Shown here one piece after another: positions 32,335 through 41,001 of a stretch of DNA of 64,000 nucleotides (the first letter of the stretch is position 1; each line of letters starts with the position of its first letter). This DNA is from Nocardioides aromaticivorans (lineage in GTDB: Bacteria; Actinomycetota; Actinomycetes; Propionibacteriales; Nocardioidaceae). The DNA is taken from NCBI RefSeq assembly GCF_013408525.1, contig NZ_JACBZM010000001.1:744001-808000 (forward strand), written 5' to 3'. Made by a program: the position numbers and the translations under genes. The notes under the pieces are model-generated. The model saw nothing but the letters and a program-made list of their open reading frames with translations. It was not told where the DNA came from and ran no database searches.

Positions 32335-34300
32335 GCAGGCGCCACACCGGGCGCTGGCGCGCCTTCACGTACGCCGCCGTGTAGTGGTGGTCGTCGCGCC
32401 AGACGACCTGGCCGTCGACCACCGGCAGGCACCACGGTGCGCCCTCGCAGAAGGCCGGGTTGAGGTTGAGCAGCTCGACGTTGGGGTGCTCGGCCGCCAC
32501 GGCGGAGACGTAGCCGTCCACCGGGGTGCCGCCGTCGGGGACCGGCACGGAGCACTGGCCGAGGGTCGAGGCCGAGGCCAGGCAGTCGGTCGGGTCGAAG
32601 GTCTCGGGCATCACCAGCCGGGAGACGACCAGCACGTGGGGCACCAGCGCGCTCACCTTCTCCAGGGTGGCGCTCGTGGTCTCCCAGGTGAGCCTGTCCA
32701 GCGGCTCGCGGGGGCCGTCACGGCGGGACACCACGTCGCCCCACTCCTCGACGTCGTCACGCGGGCGGGCGAGGAGGATGACGACGTCCGGGTCGAGCTG
32801 GGGCAGCACGTCGTCGTACCAGCCCTCTCGTGCCCTGCGGCAGTCCTCGGAGCCCTCGGCGCCCATCTTCGAGTTCGTGAGCTCCTCCTGCCAGGTGCAG
32901 CCGGGGAGCACGTTGAACGACATGTCCCAGTCGCGGTCGCGGGCGAGGCGGCGGAACATCGGGACCATCATCTGGGCCTGGCTGTCGCCGACGAGCAGCA
33001 CCCGGGTGCCGGCGCCGCGGTGATCGCGGCAGGCGTCGACGTCGTCGACCGTGCACGACTGGACCGCTCCGTGGTCGTCGACGACCTTCTTCCAGTCGAT
33101 GTCGGCGGGCACCGACGCCCGGCCACCGGGCGCGCCCGACGCCGGCCCGGCCGCGGCCGCGACCTCCGGCCGGCGGTCCTGCTCGAGCAGGCCCGGCGCG
33201 ACGACGACGGCGACCAGGGTGCTCACGGCGAGACCGGCGACGACGCTGGACCACCGGAGCCGGTCGAGCACGGCCGCCTTGCGGACCGGCATCTCGAGGA
33301 CCTCGTACGACAGCGCCGCGAGGCCGGTGCTGACACCGGTGGCGAGGACGGCGATGACCAGCGGACCGGAGTCGAGGACGGTCGTCAGCGCGACGATGAC
33401 GGGCCAGTGCCACAGGTAGGTGCCGTAGGAGATCTTGCCGAGGAAGACCGGGATCCTCGTGCCGAGCACCCGGTTCAGGGCGGCGCCCTCGGTCTGCGCC
33501 AGCGCCCCGAGGAGCACGACGGCCGCGGCGCAGGCGCCGAGCCCGCGCCACGACGCCGACACGTCGAGCAGGCCGCTGCCGAGGACGAGCAGCGCCAGGA
33601 GTGAGAGCCACCCGGCGGCGACGGCCACGCGGCGCGGGGTCGGCTGCGGTCGCCGCTGCAGCGCCAGGGCCAGGAGCACACCGGCCAGCAGCTGGTAGAG
33701 GCGGGCGTCGGTCCCGTAGTACGCCCGGTCCACGTCGACCCCGGCCCAGTACACCTGCGCGGCCACGGAGCAGACCAGCAGCGCGCCCACGATCCAACGG
33801 AGCAGCGCGACCCGCTTGAGGACCACGAGGAGCAGCACGAGCAGCGGGAAGAAGACGTAGAACTGCTCCTCGATCGACAGCGACCAGAAGTGCAGGAAGG
33901 GGCTCTTCTCGCTGTCCGCGGCGAAGTAGTCGCCGGCGGCGTCGGCGAAGTGCCAGTTCGAGTAGTAGAGCAGGGCGGAGCGCGCGTCACCGACCAGCGA
34001 GATCCGGGCAGGCACGGACCAGAGCACCGTGAAGACACCGGCCACGGCGACCACGACGACGACCGCTGCGGGCAGCAACCGCCGGGCGCGACGGGCGTAG
34101 AAGCGACCCAGCGCGAAGGAGTCCGTGCGCTCGACCTCGGCCAGGATCACGCTCGACACCAGGAAGCCGGAGAGCACGAAGAACAGGTCGACACCGACGA
34201 ACCCGCCGGTCGCGAGCGCCAGGCCGGAGTGGAAGAGCACCACCAGGTAGACCGCGACGGTGCGGAGCCCGTCGAACTCGGGCCGGTAGGTGCGGATCAC
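32303..34300 (-). CDS. OafA-like O-acyltransferase with C-terminal SGNH domain
   Basis: A 665-residue enzyme with ten transmembrane helices (Acyltransferase_3 family, residues 1-360) and an extracellular SGNH hydrolase-like domain (about 400-665). The first helix has FDGLRTVAVYLVVLFHSG with the family His, and FFVLSGFLVSS follows. In the SGNH part the nucleophile Ser is in LLVGDSQAQM and the D..H pair is in WRDDHHYT near residue 640. It should move acyl groups (usually acetyl) onto an exported sugar. GTG 34300 has TAGCCT 6 nt upstream. It closes the glycan locus. Confidence 0.92.
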   Translation of the reverse strand: MIRTYRPEFDGLRTVAVYLVVLFHSGLALATGGFVGVDLFFVLSGFLVSSVILAEVERTDSFALGRFYARRARRLLPAAVVVVVAVAGVFTVLWSVPARISLVGDARSALLYYSNWHFADAAGDYFAADSEKSPFLHFWSLSIEEQFYVFFPLLVLLLVVLKRVALLRWIVGALLVCSVAAQVYWAGVDVDRAYYGTDARLYQLLAGVLLALALQRRPQPTPRRVAVAAGWLSLLALLVLGSGLLDVSASWRGLGACAAAVVLLGALAQTEGAALNRVLGTRIPVFLGKISYGTYLWHWPVIVALTTVLDSGPLVIAVLATGVSTGLAALSYEVLEMPVRKAAVLDRLRWSSVVAGLAVSTLVAVVVAPGLLEQDRRPEVAAAAGPASGAPGGRASVPADIDWKKVVDDHGAVQSCTVDDVDACRDHRGAGTRVLLVGDSQAQMMVPMFRRLARDRDWDMSFNVLPGCTWQEELTNSKMGAEGSEDCRRAREGWYDDVLPQLDPDVVILLARPRDDVEEWGDVVSRRDGPREPLDRLTWETTSATLEKVSALVPHVLVVSRLVMPETFDPTDCLASASTLGQCSVPVPDGGTPVDGYVSAVAAEHPNVELLNLNPAFCEGAPWCLPVVDGQVVWRDDHHYTAAYVKARQRPVWRLLSRTGAFEGS

Positions 34301-34306
34301 GCGGGC

Positions 34307-34312
34307 AGGCTA
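34307..34312 (-). promoter_or_regulatory. -10 element of leaderless O-acyltransferase gene
   Basis: TAGCCT on the minus strand, 6 nt before GTG 34300. The gene has its own promoter and is not an extension of the glycan operon on the other strand. Confidence 0.5.
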
Positions 34313-34378
34313 AGCGCTCCCCGGCACCGGACCCAAGCCGCAGCGGACGGCGTCGGCGTCCATGTGCCGAAGGGGCGC

Positions 34379-34432
34379 GTCGACCCCCGGCAGGTAGCCC
34401 CTAGACTGCCCGGGCAGTCGCACAACCGTTGT
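34379..34432 (+). promoter_or_regulatory. accA promoter with palindromic operator-like sequence
   Basis: -35 GTCGAC (34379-34384), 17-bp spacer and -10 TAGACT (34402-34407). The perfect 16-bp palindrome GACTGCCCGGGCAGTC (34404-34419) overlaps the -10 and the expected start site, so a bound dimer would block transcription. A second short inverted repeat, ACAAC-C-GTTGT (34422-34432), lies in the leader. The 34301-34458 gap otherwise holds only the ribosome site. Confidence 0.55.
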
Positions 34433-34458
34433 TACGCCACCGAAGCAGGAGAGTCCGC

Positions 34459-36255
34459 GTGCCTGAGACCAAGCCGTTGCAGAAGGTCCTCGTCGCCAAC
34501 CGTGGCGAGATCGCCGTCCGGGTCATCCGTGCCGCGAAGGACGCCGGCATCGGCAGCGTCGCGGTGTACGCCGAGCCCGACGCCAACGCCCTGTTCGTCC
34601 GGCTCGCCGACGAGGCCTACTCCCTCGACGGAACCACCCCGGCCGACTCCTACCTCGTGATCGACAAGATCATCGACGTCGCGAAGAAGTCGGGCGCCGA
34701 CTCCGTGCACCCCGGCTACGGCTTCCTCGCCGAGAACGCCCAGTTCGCCCAGGCCGTCATCGACGCCGGGCTGACCTGGATCGGCCCCTCCCCCGAGGCC
34801 ATCGACGGCCTCGGCGACAAGGCCAAGGCCAAGCAGATCGCCCTCGCCGCCGGCGCCCCCCTCGCCCCGGGCCTCAAGGACCCGGTCGAGTCCGCCGACG
34901 AGATCGTCGCGTTCGCCAAGGAGCACGGCCTCCCGGTCGCCATCAAGGCGGTCTTCGGCGGCGGCGGCCGCGGCCTCAAGGTCGCCCGCACCCTCGAGGA
35001 GATCCCCGAGCTCTACGAGTCCGCCACCCGCGAAGCCATCGCCGCCTTCGGCCGCGGCGAGTGCCTGGTCGAGAAGTTCCTCGACAAGCCCCGCCACGTC
35101 GAGACCCAGTGCCTGGCCGACAAGTACGGCAACGTCGTGGTCGTCTCCACCCGCGACTGCTCCCTGCAGCGCCGCCACCAGAAGCTGGTCGAGGAGGCCC
35201 CCGCGCCGTTCCTGACCGACGAGCAGAACAAGCGCCTCTACGAGTCCTCCAAGGCCATCCTCAAGGAGGCCGGCTACGTCGGCGCCGGCACGTGCGAGTT
35301 CCTCGTCGCCGCCGACGGCACGATCTCCTTCCTCGAGGTCAACACCCGCCTCCAGGTCGAGCACTGTGTCTCCGAGGAGGTCACCGGCATCGACCTGGTC
35401 CGCGAGATGTTCCGCATCGCGGCCGGCGAGGAGCTCGGCTACGACGACCCCGAGGTCCGCGGCCACTCCATCGAGTACCGCATCAACGCCGAGGACGGCG
35501 GCAACAACTTCATGCCCGCCCCCGGCACCCTCACCAAGTGGAACCCGCCGCAGGGCCCGGGCATCCGCGTCGACGGCGGCTACGAGAACGGCGAGACCAT
35601 CCCGGGCGCGTTCGACTCGCTGATCGCCAAGCTGATCGTCACCGGCCGCGACCGCACCCAGGCCATCGAGCGCTCGCGGCGCGCGATCGCCGAGTTCGAG
35701 GTCGACGGCATGCCCACCGCGCTCACCTTCGACGAGGTCATCGTCAACGACCCCGCCTGGGTCGCCTCCTCGAACCCGACCGGCGAGGGCTCCTTCGACG
35801 TCTACACCACGTGGATCGAGACCGAGTTCGACAACCAGATCGAGCCCTACAAGGGCACCGCCGGCGAGACCGACGAGCCCGAGGAGAAGCAGAAGGTCGT
35901 CGTCGAGGTCGGCGGCAAGCGGATCGAGGTCGTCCTCCCGGCCGGCCTGGGCGGCATCGCCTCCGGTCCCGCTGCCGGTGCGAAGAAGCCCAAGCGTGCC
36001 GCCGGCAAGAAGGCCGCCGCGGCCGCGTCGGGTGACGCCGTCACCTCCCCGATGCAGGGCACCATCGTCAAGGTCGCCGTCACCGAGGGCCAGGAGGTCG
36101 CCGAGGGCGACGTCGTCGTGGTCCTCGAGGCCATGAAGATGGAGCAGCCCCTCAAGGCCCACAAGGCCGGCACCATCACCGGCCTCACCGCCGAGGTCGG
36201 CGCCACCATCGGCAACGGCGAGGTCGTCGCCGAGATCAAGGACGCCAGCGCCTGA
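34459..36255 (+). CDS. accA: Acyl-CoA carboxylase alpha subunit (biotin carboxylase + BCCP)
   Basis: A 598-residue AccA3-type subunit. The biotin carboxylase domain (1-450) includes [11 protein letters not shown], the ATP-grasp glycine loop [11 protein letters not shown] and [12 protein letters not shown] with metal ligands. The C-terminal BCCP domain (about 525-598) has [11 protein letters not shown], with the biotinylated lysine at residue 560. It forms carboxybiotin for transfer by AccD, and BirA attaches the biotin. GTG 34459 has AGGAGAG upstream. accA is alone with its own promoter, about 19 kb from accDE, a separation also seen (at shorter range) in mycobacteria (Rv3285). Confidence 0.97.
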   Translation: MPETKPLQKVLVANRGEIAVRVIRAAKDAGIGSVAVYAEPDANALFVRLADEAYSLDGTTPADSYLVIDKIIDVAKKSGADSVHPGYGFLAENAQFAQAVIDAGLTWIGPSPEAIDGLGDKAKAKQIALAAGAPLAPGLKDPVESADEIVAFAKEHGLPVAIKAVFGGGGRGLKVARTLEEIPELYESATREAIAAFGRGECLVEKFLDKPRHVETQCLADKYGNVVVVSTRDCSLQRRHQKLVEEAPAPFLTDEQNKRLYESSKAILKEAGYVGAGTCEFLVAADGTISFLEVNTRLQVEHCVSEEVTGIDLVREMFRIAAGEELGYDDPEVRGHSIEYRINAEDGGNNFMPAPGTLTKWNPPQGPGIRVDGGYENGETIPGAFDSLIAKLIVTGRDRTQAIERSRRAIAEFEVDGMPTALTFDEVIVNDPAWVASSNPTGEGSFDVYTTWIETEFDNQIEPYKGTAGETDEPEEKQKVVVEVGGKRIEVVLPAGLGGIASGPAAGAKKPKRAAGKKAAAAASGDAVTSPMQGTIVKVAVTEGQEVAEGDVVVVLEAMKMEQPLKAHKAGTITGLTAEVGATIGNGEVVAEIKDASA

Positions 36256-36280
36256 GCCCGCTGCGCGGGGCGGACGCAGG

Positions 36281-37468
36281 TCACGCCGTACGACGCACGG
36301 ACGGCCCGGCCTCCCCGGCCGGGTCCGTCCAGCGCACGGCGTGCGCCCGCCCGGCGGCCTTGGCGCGGTAGAGCGCCTCGTCCGCACGGGCCATGGCCTG
36401 TCCGATGTCGTCGTCCGGCTGGACCGCGGCGAGGCCGAAGCTCGCCGTCGACGGCTCCGCTCCGCCGGACGCGCGGTAGTGCTGCGCGACGTCGGCCGCG
36501 ACCTGCTCGGCGCGGTCGTCGAGGGTCAGCAGCACGAACTCGTCGCCGCCCAGGCGACCGACGAGGCCGCGGGCCCCGACGACCTCCTCGCAGGCGTCGG
36601 CGAAACGGGTCAGCGCGCTGTCGCCGGCGGCGTGCCCGAACCCGTCGTTGAGCTCCTTGAACCGGTCGAGGTCGGCGACGAGGACCGCGGGCGCCTGGCC
36701 GAGGCCGCCCGTGGCGATCTCGCGTCGCGCCAGGCGCAGGAACTCGTCGCGGTTGAGCAGGCCGGTCAGGCCGTCGCGGGTCGCACGGCGGCGCAGGTCG
36801 GAGGTCTGCTGCTCGTGGCTGAGCGCGGACATGCCGAAGGTGACGACGACCAGCAGGATCATCGTGAGCAGCGTGGTCGCCTGCGACCCGAAGCCGGCGA
36901 GGAAGACGGGGTGCCGCGGCCCGACGGCGACGAAGACGCCGGTCCGGGCGAGGTAGAAGGCGCCGATCGCGGTCGACGCGACCGCCATCGACAGCACCGC
37001 GAAGTGCACCTGCGCCCGGGACTCCGCCACCAGGTCCCGCTCGCCGAGGAGGCACCACAGCTCGACGGCGGAGCGGCTGATCAGCAGCGCCATCCCGGCG
37101 AGGTAGAACGCACCACCGGCCCACACGTCGTGCGCGGGGTCGTCGAGCAGCGACGCGGGCAGCACCACGGCCGGCCCGACGGCGAGCTGCCAGCGCGGCA
37201 GGGCCCGGCCCCGCAGCGAGCGCGCTCCCGCCCACACGCAGCCCGCGCCGAGAACGCCGGTGGCATTGCCGAGCGGGTTGGCGACGGCCTGGACCGGCGT
37301 GCCGTTGAGCACGAACAGCGACGCGCTGACGATGAACAGCCCGAGGGACACGCACCACCAGCCGCTGTAGGCCGACCGGGTGGACCGGTAGGTCGCGCCC
37401 CAGAAGAGCACCAGGACGCACGCCGCGACCAACCCGAAGGCGACGCGGAGGGTCAGGGTGTCCAGCAC
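36281..37468 (-). CDS. GGDEF diguanylate cyclase with membrane-bound sensor part
   Basis: A 395-residue protein. Seven hydrophobic segments (residues 1-200) make up a membrane part with no named sensor domain. The GGDEF domain (about 225-385) has the intact active site RLGGDEFVLL near 320 and ADLDRFKELND with the metal-binding Asp. The inhibitory RxxD site four residues before GGDEF is not present (GARGLVGRLGGDEF). It should make cyclic di-GMP. GTG 37468 has TAGCCT 6 nt upstream. No EAL domain is fused. Confidence 0.88.
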   Translation of the reverse strand: MLDTLTLRVAFGLVAACVLVLFWGATYRSTRSAYSGWWCVSLGLFIVSASLFVLNGTPVQAVANPLGNATGVLGAGCVWAGARSLRGRALPRWQLAVGPAVVLPASLLDDPAHDVWAGGAFYLAGMALLISRSAVELWCLLGERDLVAESRAQVHFAVLSMAVASTAIGAFYLARTGVFVAVGPRHPVFLAGFGSQATTLLTMILLVVVTFGMSALSHEQQTSDLRRRATRDGLTGLLNRDEFLRLARREIATGGLGQAPAVLVADLDRFKELNDGFGHAAGDSALTRFADACEEVVGARGLVGRLGGDEFVLLTLDDRAEQVAADVAQHYRASGGAEPSTASFGLAAVQPDDDIGQAMARADEALYRAKAAGRAHAVRWTDPAGEAGPSVRRTA

Positions 37469-37474
37469 GTCCTC

Positions 37475-37480
37475 AGGCTA
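37475..37480 (-). promoter_or_regulatory. -10 element of leaderless GGDEF gene
   Basis: TAGCCT on the minus strand, 6 nt before GTG 37468. The rest of the 37481-37625 gap shows no gene. Confidence 0.5.
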
Positions 37481-37625
37481 GGCACGCCCGTGTACGACGG
37501 CAGGCCGTTGCGTGAGGAGCCCGCCGATCATGACCGGACGAGGTGGCGCAATGGTCACTTCGAGCCGGGCCGTCGGCGCCGGTGCGGGACCTAGGTCCCT
37601 GCTCACGGCGCTCGGATCCGGCTCG

Positions 37626-37631
37626 TAGGGT
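37626..37631 (+). promoter_or_regulatory. -10 element of leaderless PH-domain gene
   Basis: TAGGGT, 6 nt before GTG 37638. Confidence 0.5.
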
Positions 37632-37637
37632 GGCCGC

Positions 37638-38120
37638 GTGAGCCAGCTGCGCGACCCCGCCCACCGGGTCAGTCCCCGCGCCCGCACGATGTGGCAGCTC
37701 GAGGCGGGGATCGAGGCGCTCGTCGCCGTCGTGGTCGGCGTCGTCGCCGCGCTCGTGTGGGTCCCGGGCGGCCTGCGCTGGGGGCTGGCGCTGGCGGTGG
37801 TCGTCGGGTGCGTGGGGCTCGCGGTCGTCGTACCGCTGTGGCGCTACCGGGTGCACCGCTGGGAGGTGTCCGCGACGGCGGTCTACACCCAGCGCGGCTG
37901 GTGGGCGCGCGAGCGCCGGATCGCGCCGATGTCGCGGGTGCAGACGGTCGACTTCGCGCAGGGTCCCCTCGCGCGGCTCTTCGGCCTGGCGACCGTGACG
38001 GTGACGACCGCGTCGGCGGCGGGGCCGCTGCAGATCGAGGGCCTCGACCGCGACGTGGCACTCCGGCTGGTCGACGAGCTGACCCGCAAGGCCGACCTCG
38101 TCGAGGGCGACGCGACGTGA
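37638..38120 (+). CDS. Small bacterial PH-domain membrane protein (YdbS-like)
   Basis: A 160-residue protein with two transmembrane helices (about 25-45 and 50-70) and a bPH2 domain (YRVHRWEVSATAVYTQRG and MSRVQTVDFAQGPLARLFGL, in two parts). The same fold as the paralogue at 12143. YdbS-like proteins pair with YdbT-like proteins of the same operon, here the next gene, which starts in the GTGA overlap. In Bacillus the pair affects resistance to certain bacteriocins; the role here is not known. Confidence 0.85.
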   Translation: MSQLRDPAHRVSPRARTMWQLEAGIEALVAVVVGVVAALVWVPGGLRWGLALAVVVGCVGLAVVVPLWRYRVHRWEVSATAVYTQRGWWARERRIAPMSRVQTVDFAQGPLARLFGLATVTVTTASAAGPLQIEGLDRDVALRLVDELTRKADLVEGDAT

Positions 38121-39592
38121 GCCTCCCCGTCGCGGACGAGGCGCCGTGGCAGCGGCTGGACCCGCGCATGCTGCTGGTCCACCCGATCACCGAGCTCGTC
38201 AAGTTCCTTCCGGTCCTGGTCGGCCTGCTCGTCGCCGGTGGCGCGTCGGGCACCGGCCCGTGGGCCCTCCTCGGCGTCGGCTTCCCGGTCGGCCTCGGCG
38301 TGGTCCGCTACCTCACGACGACCTACCGCGTCACCGGCTCGCGCGTCGAGCTGCGCCGCGGCCTGCTGCAGCGGCACAACCTGTCGACGCCGGTCGACCG
38401 GGTCCGTACGGTCGACCTGACCGCCTCCCCGATCCACCGGGTGCTCGGCCTCGCCGCGATCGTGATCGGCACCGGCAGCGTGGCCAGCGACGACGACGAG
38501 CGGCTGCTGCTCGACGCCCTCCCCCGCGAGCAGGCGAGCGCGCTGCGCGCCCAGCTGCTGGCGTCCCCGGCGACGGGCGCGGGTGCGGGCTCGCCGGACG
38601 CGGCCGGCCTGCCGGGCGTCGTACCGGAGGCGGTGGTGGCGCGCTTCTCGCCGCGCTGGCTCTGGTACGCCCCGTTCAGCGGCGCCGTGCTGGTCGCCAC
38701 CGGTGCGGTCGTCGGTACGACGGCCCCGCTCCTGCAGTCCGTCGACATCCGGATCAGCGAGGACGACCTCGACGTCTTCTCCCCCGGCGTCGTCGGCGCC
38801 CTCGCGGTCGCCGTGCTGCTGCTGGTCGCGACACTCGCGGTGGTCGGGTACCTCGTCGTCAACGGCGGCTTCCTGCTCGCCCGGCAGGGCGCGACCTGGC
38901 ACGTGCGCCGCGGGTTGCTCACCCAGCGCGAGACCAGCATCGACGTCGCCCGGCTGGCCGGCGCCACGATCGGCGAGCCGGCCGCGCTCCGGCTGGCCCG
39001 CGGACGGCGCGTCAACGCGATCGTGACGGGGCTGCGCGGCAGCCAGCAGTCCTCGACCGTGCTGCTCCCCCCGGCGCCGTACCCGACCGCGGTCACCACG
39101 ACGAGCGCCGTCCTCGGCGACCAGGCACCCGTGACCGGCGCGCTGCGCGGCCACGGCCGGGCCGCGACCACCCGTCGCTTCACCCGCGCCCTGCTGGGCG
39201 CGGCACCCTTCGCGGCGTTGCCGGTCCTGGCGGTGCTGGCCGGGGCATCCGCGGGACTGCTCGTCCTCCCGCTGGTCGCGGTCGCCGCCGCGCTCGCCCT
39301 CGCCGCCGACCGCGCCCGCGCCCTGGGCCACGCGCACCTGGCCGGCCACGTGGTCACCCGGTCCGGGTCGGTCCTGCGCCGACGTGACGCGCTGGCCGAC
39401 GCCCACGTCATCGGCTGGAACCTCCGCGCCACCTGGTTCCAGCGCCGCGCCGGCCTGGTCACCGTCGCCGCGACCACCGCCGGCGGCACCGGCCAGGTCG
39501 CCGTGTACGACGTCCCGGCGCCCGATGCGATCGCCCTCGCCCTGGCCGCAACCCCCGGGCTGCTCGACGAGTTCCTGGAGGACGCCGGATGA
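38117..39592 (+). CDS. Multi-PH-domain membrane protein (YdbT-like)
   Basis: A 491-residue protein with three bPH2 units and about six transmembrane helices. The PH turn motif occurs as YRVTGSRVELRRGLLQR, VRRGLLTQRETSIDV and VVTRSGSVLRRRDALADAH, the last slightly degenerate. GTG 38117 overlaps the YdbS-like stop. The next gene starts in an ATGA overlap. YdbT-type proteins form complexes with YdbS-type partners. No enzyme motif was seen. Confidence 0.85.
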   Translation: MSLPVADEAPWQRLDPRMLLVHPITELVKFLPVLVGLLVAGGASGTGPWALLGVGFPVGLGVVRYLTTTYRVTGSRVELRRGLLQRHNLSTPVDRVRTVDLTASPIHRVLGLAAIVIGTGSVASDDDERLLLDALPREQASALRAQLLASPATGAGAGSPDAAGLPGVVPEAVVARFSPRWLWYAPFSGAVLVATGAVVGTTAPLLQSVDIRISEDDLDVFSPGVVGALAVAVLLLVATLAVVGYLVVNGGFLLARQGATWHVRRGLLTQRETSIDVARLAGATIGEPAALRLARGRRVNAIVTGLRGSQQSSTVLLPPAPYPTAVTTTSAVLGDQAPVTGALRGHGRAATTRRFTRALLGAAPFAALPVLAVLAGASAGLLVLPLVAVAAALALAADRARALGHAHLAGHVVTRSGSVLRRRDALADAHVIGWNLRATWFQRRAGLVTVAATTAGGTGQVAVYDVPAPDAIALALAATPGLLDEFLEDAG

Positions 39593-40020
39593 GCGACACG
39601 ACCGACCCGACCAGCGACCCGACCAGCGTCCCCGACGGGACCTACGCCCCCGTCCCCGACGGCCGCCCCGACCCGGGCGAGGTGGTCTGGGCGTGGGTGC
39701 CCTACGAGGACGACCCGCAGCAGGGCAAGGACCGCCCGGTGCTCGTCATCGGCACCGCAGCCGGGTCCGCCGGGGAGCAGCTGCTCAACTGCCTGGTGAT
39801 GACCAGCAAGGACCACGACCGCGACGCCGCGCAGGAGGCGGCCGCCGGCCGCTTCTGGATGGACGTCGGCTCCGGGGCGTGGGACCCGCGCGGGCGCCCC
39901 AGCGAGGTCAGGCTCAACCGGCTGCTCGTGATCGCCGCCGACACGGTCCGGCGCGAGGGCGCTGCCCTTCCCGCCGACGTCTACGCGGCGGTCGTCGAGG
40001 CCCGACTGCCGTTCGCCTGA
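39589..40020 (+). CDS. Solo PemK/MazF-like protein fused behind a PH-domain operon
   Basis: A 143-residue protein with a Thr/Asp/Pro-rich tail (1-30) followed by a PemK/MazF-like domain: GEVVWAWVPYEDDPQQGKDRPVLVIG, quoted in two parts, is the family's first strand and the RP(V)LV motif; LVMTSKDHD and EVRLNRLLVI follow in order. MazF toxins cut RNA at specific sites. No antitoxin-like gene sits upstream or downstream: the operon upstream encodes PH proteins and the downstream gene is convergent. It may not be a toxin, or its antitoxin lies elsewhere. Start ATG overlaps the upstream stop. Confidence 0.75.
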   Translation: MSDTTDPTSDPTSVPDGTYAPVPDGRPDPGEVVWAWVPYEDDPQQGKDRPVLVIGTAAGSAGEQLLNCLVMTSKDHDRDAAQEAAAGRFWMDVGSGAWDPRGRPSEVRLNRLLVIAADTVRREGAALPADVYAAVVEARLPFA

Positions 40021-40023
40021 GCC

Positions 40024-40938
40024 TCAGCGCATCAGGAACGAGGCCCGCCACACCTTGCGGTCCCGCTCGCCGACCATGCCGTTCTCCTGCAGCACCGGCA
40101 TGACCTTCTCACCCATCCAGGCGATCGTCTCGCGGTAGGCCTCGTTGCCGAGCGCCTGGCGGCGGGCCTCCTGGGGGTCGAGCCCGACGGCGGCGTACAC
40201 GTCGGGGTGGACCAATGAGCGCATGGTGACATAGGCGACCTGGGCGGTCAGGGCCTGGTGCCAGCGCAGCTTCGCGCGGCTCAGCCCCTTGACGGCGGAG
40301 GCGAGCTCGTCGCGCGCGAAGGTGACGTGACGGGCCTCCTCGGTCACGTGGATCCGAGCGATCATCCGGGCCAGGGGCTGGATCCGCTCGTCGCGCATCA
40401 GGTCGCGCTGCCAGCGGTCGACCGGTTCCTCGCCGATCAGGATGCCGGCGTACGCACTCGCGCCGCGCAGCGCGACCGGGCCCAGCCGCGCGAGGCGGTA
40501 CGGCGTCCGGCGCGGGCCGTAGGCGCGCACGCCCATCGCCTCGATGGCCCGCCCGAACATCACGGTGTGGCGGGTCTCGTCGCCGACCTCGGTGAGCATG
40601 AACTGGGTGCGCGCGGAGCGTGGGTCCTCACGGTAGGCGTCGCGCAGCAGGATCTGCATCAGCACGACCTCGAACCAGATCCCGACGCTGACCATGCTCG
40701 CGACCTCGTGCAGCGACAGCTCGATGCGCTGCTCCTCGCTGAGCCGGTCCCACAGCGGCGTACCGTAGAGCGACATCCGCTCCGGCTGCATCCACCACAG
40801 GCCCGGCACCGGCGGCGCGCTCCAGTCGATGTCGACGTCGGGGTCGTAGGACTGGCGGGCCGTCGAGCGCAGCAGCCGCTCGGACAGGGCCTCGGCGTTC
40901 GGGGAGGCGACCTCGGCAGCGGGGTCGAGCAGGGTCAT
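40024..40938 (-). CDS. AurF-like diiron oxygenase
   Basis: A 304-residue protein of the AurF (p-aminobenzoate N-oxygenase) family, all-helical. Metal-ligand candidates are Glu in SLHEVASM, E..H in LTEVGDETRHTVMF and E..RH in HVTEEARHVTFARDEL, the ExxH pairs expected for a carboxylate-bridged diiron site. AurF oxidises an amine to a nitro group; here the substrate is unknown. ATG 40938 follows an AAGGAT ribosome site. The neighbouring tetR is divergent with a shared operator. Confidence 0.85.
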   Translation of the reverse strand: MTLLDPAAEVASPNAEALSERLLRSTARQSYDPDVDIDWSAPPVPGLWWMQPERMSLYGTPLWDRLSEEQRIELSLHEVASMVSVGIWFEVVLMQILLRDAYREDPRSARTQFMLTEVGDETRHTVMFGRAIEAMGVRAYGPRRTPYRLARLGPVALRGASAYAGILIGEEPVDRWQRDLMRDERIQPLARMIARIHVTEEARHVTFARDELASAVKGLSRAKLRWHQALTAQVAYVTMRSLVHPDVYAAVGLDPQEARRQALGNEAYRETIAWMGEKVMPVLQENGMVGERDRKVWRASFLMR

Positions 40939-40955
40939 CGCGGGAGATCCTTCGA

Positions 40956-40994
40956 AAACTAGATGTGACCATCGGTAACGTCTAACTGTACTGT
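40956..40994. promoter_or_regulatory. Divergent promoters and shared TetR-type operator
   Basis: The operator is an imperfect inverted repeat: AGATGTGACC (40961-40970), ATC, GGTAACGTCT (40974-40983), in which 8 of 10 arm positions match. On the minus strand it overlaps the -10 TAGTTT (40961-40956) of the diiron oxygenase. On the plus strand it lies just upstream of TACTGT (40989-40994), 7 nt before tetR ATG 41002. One bound dimer could thus repress both genes. Confidence 0.6.
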
Positions 40995-41001
40995 TGTGCC
41001 C

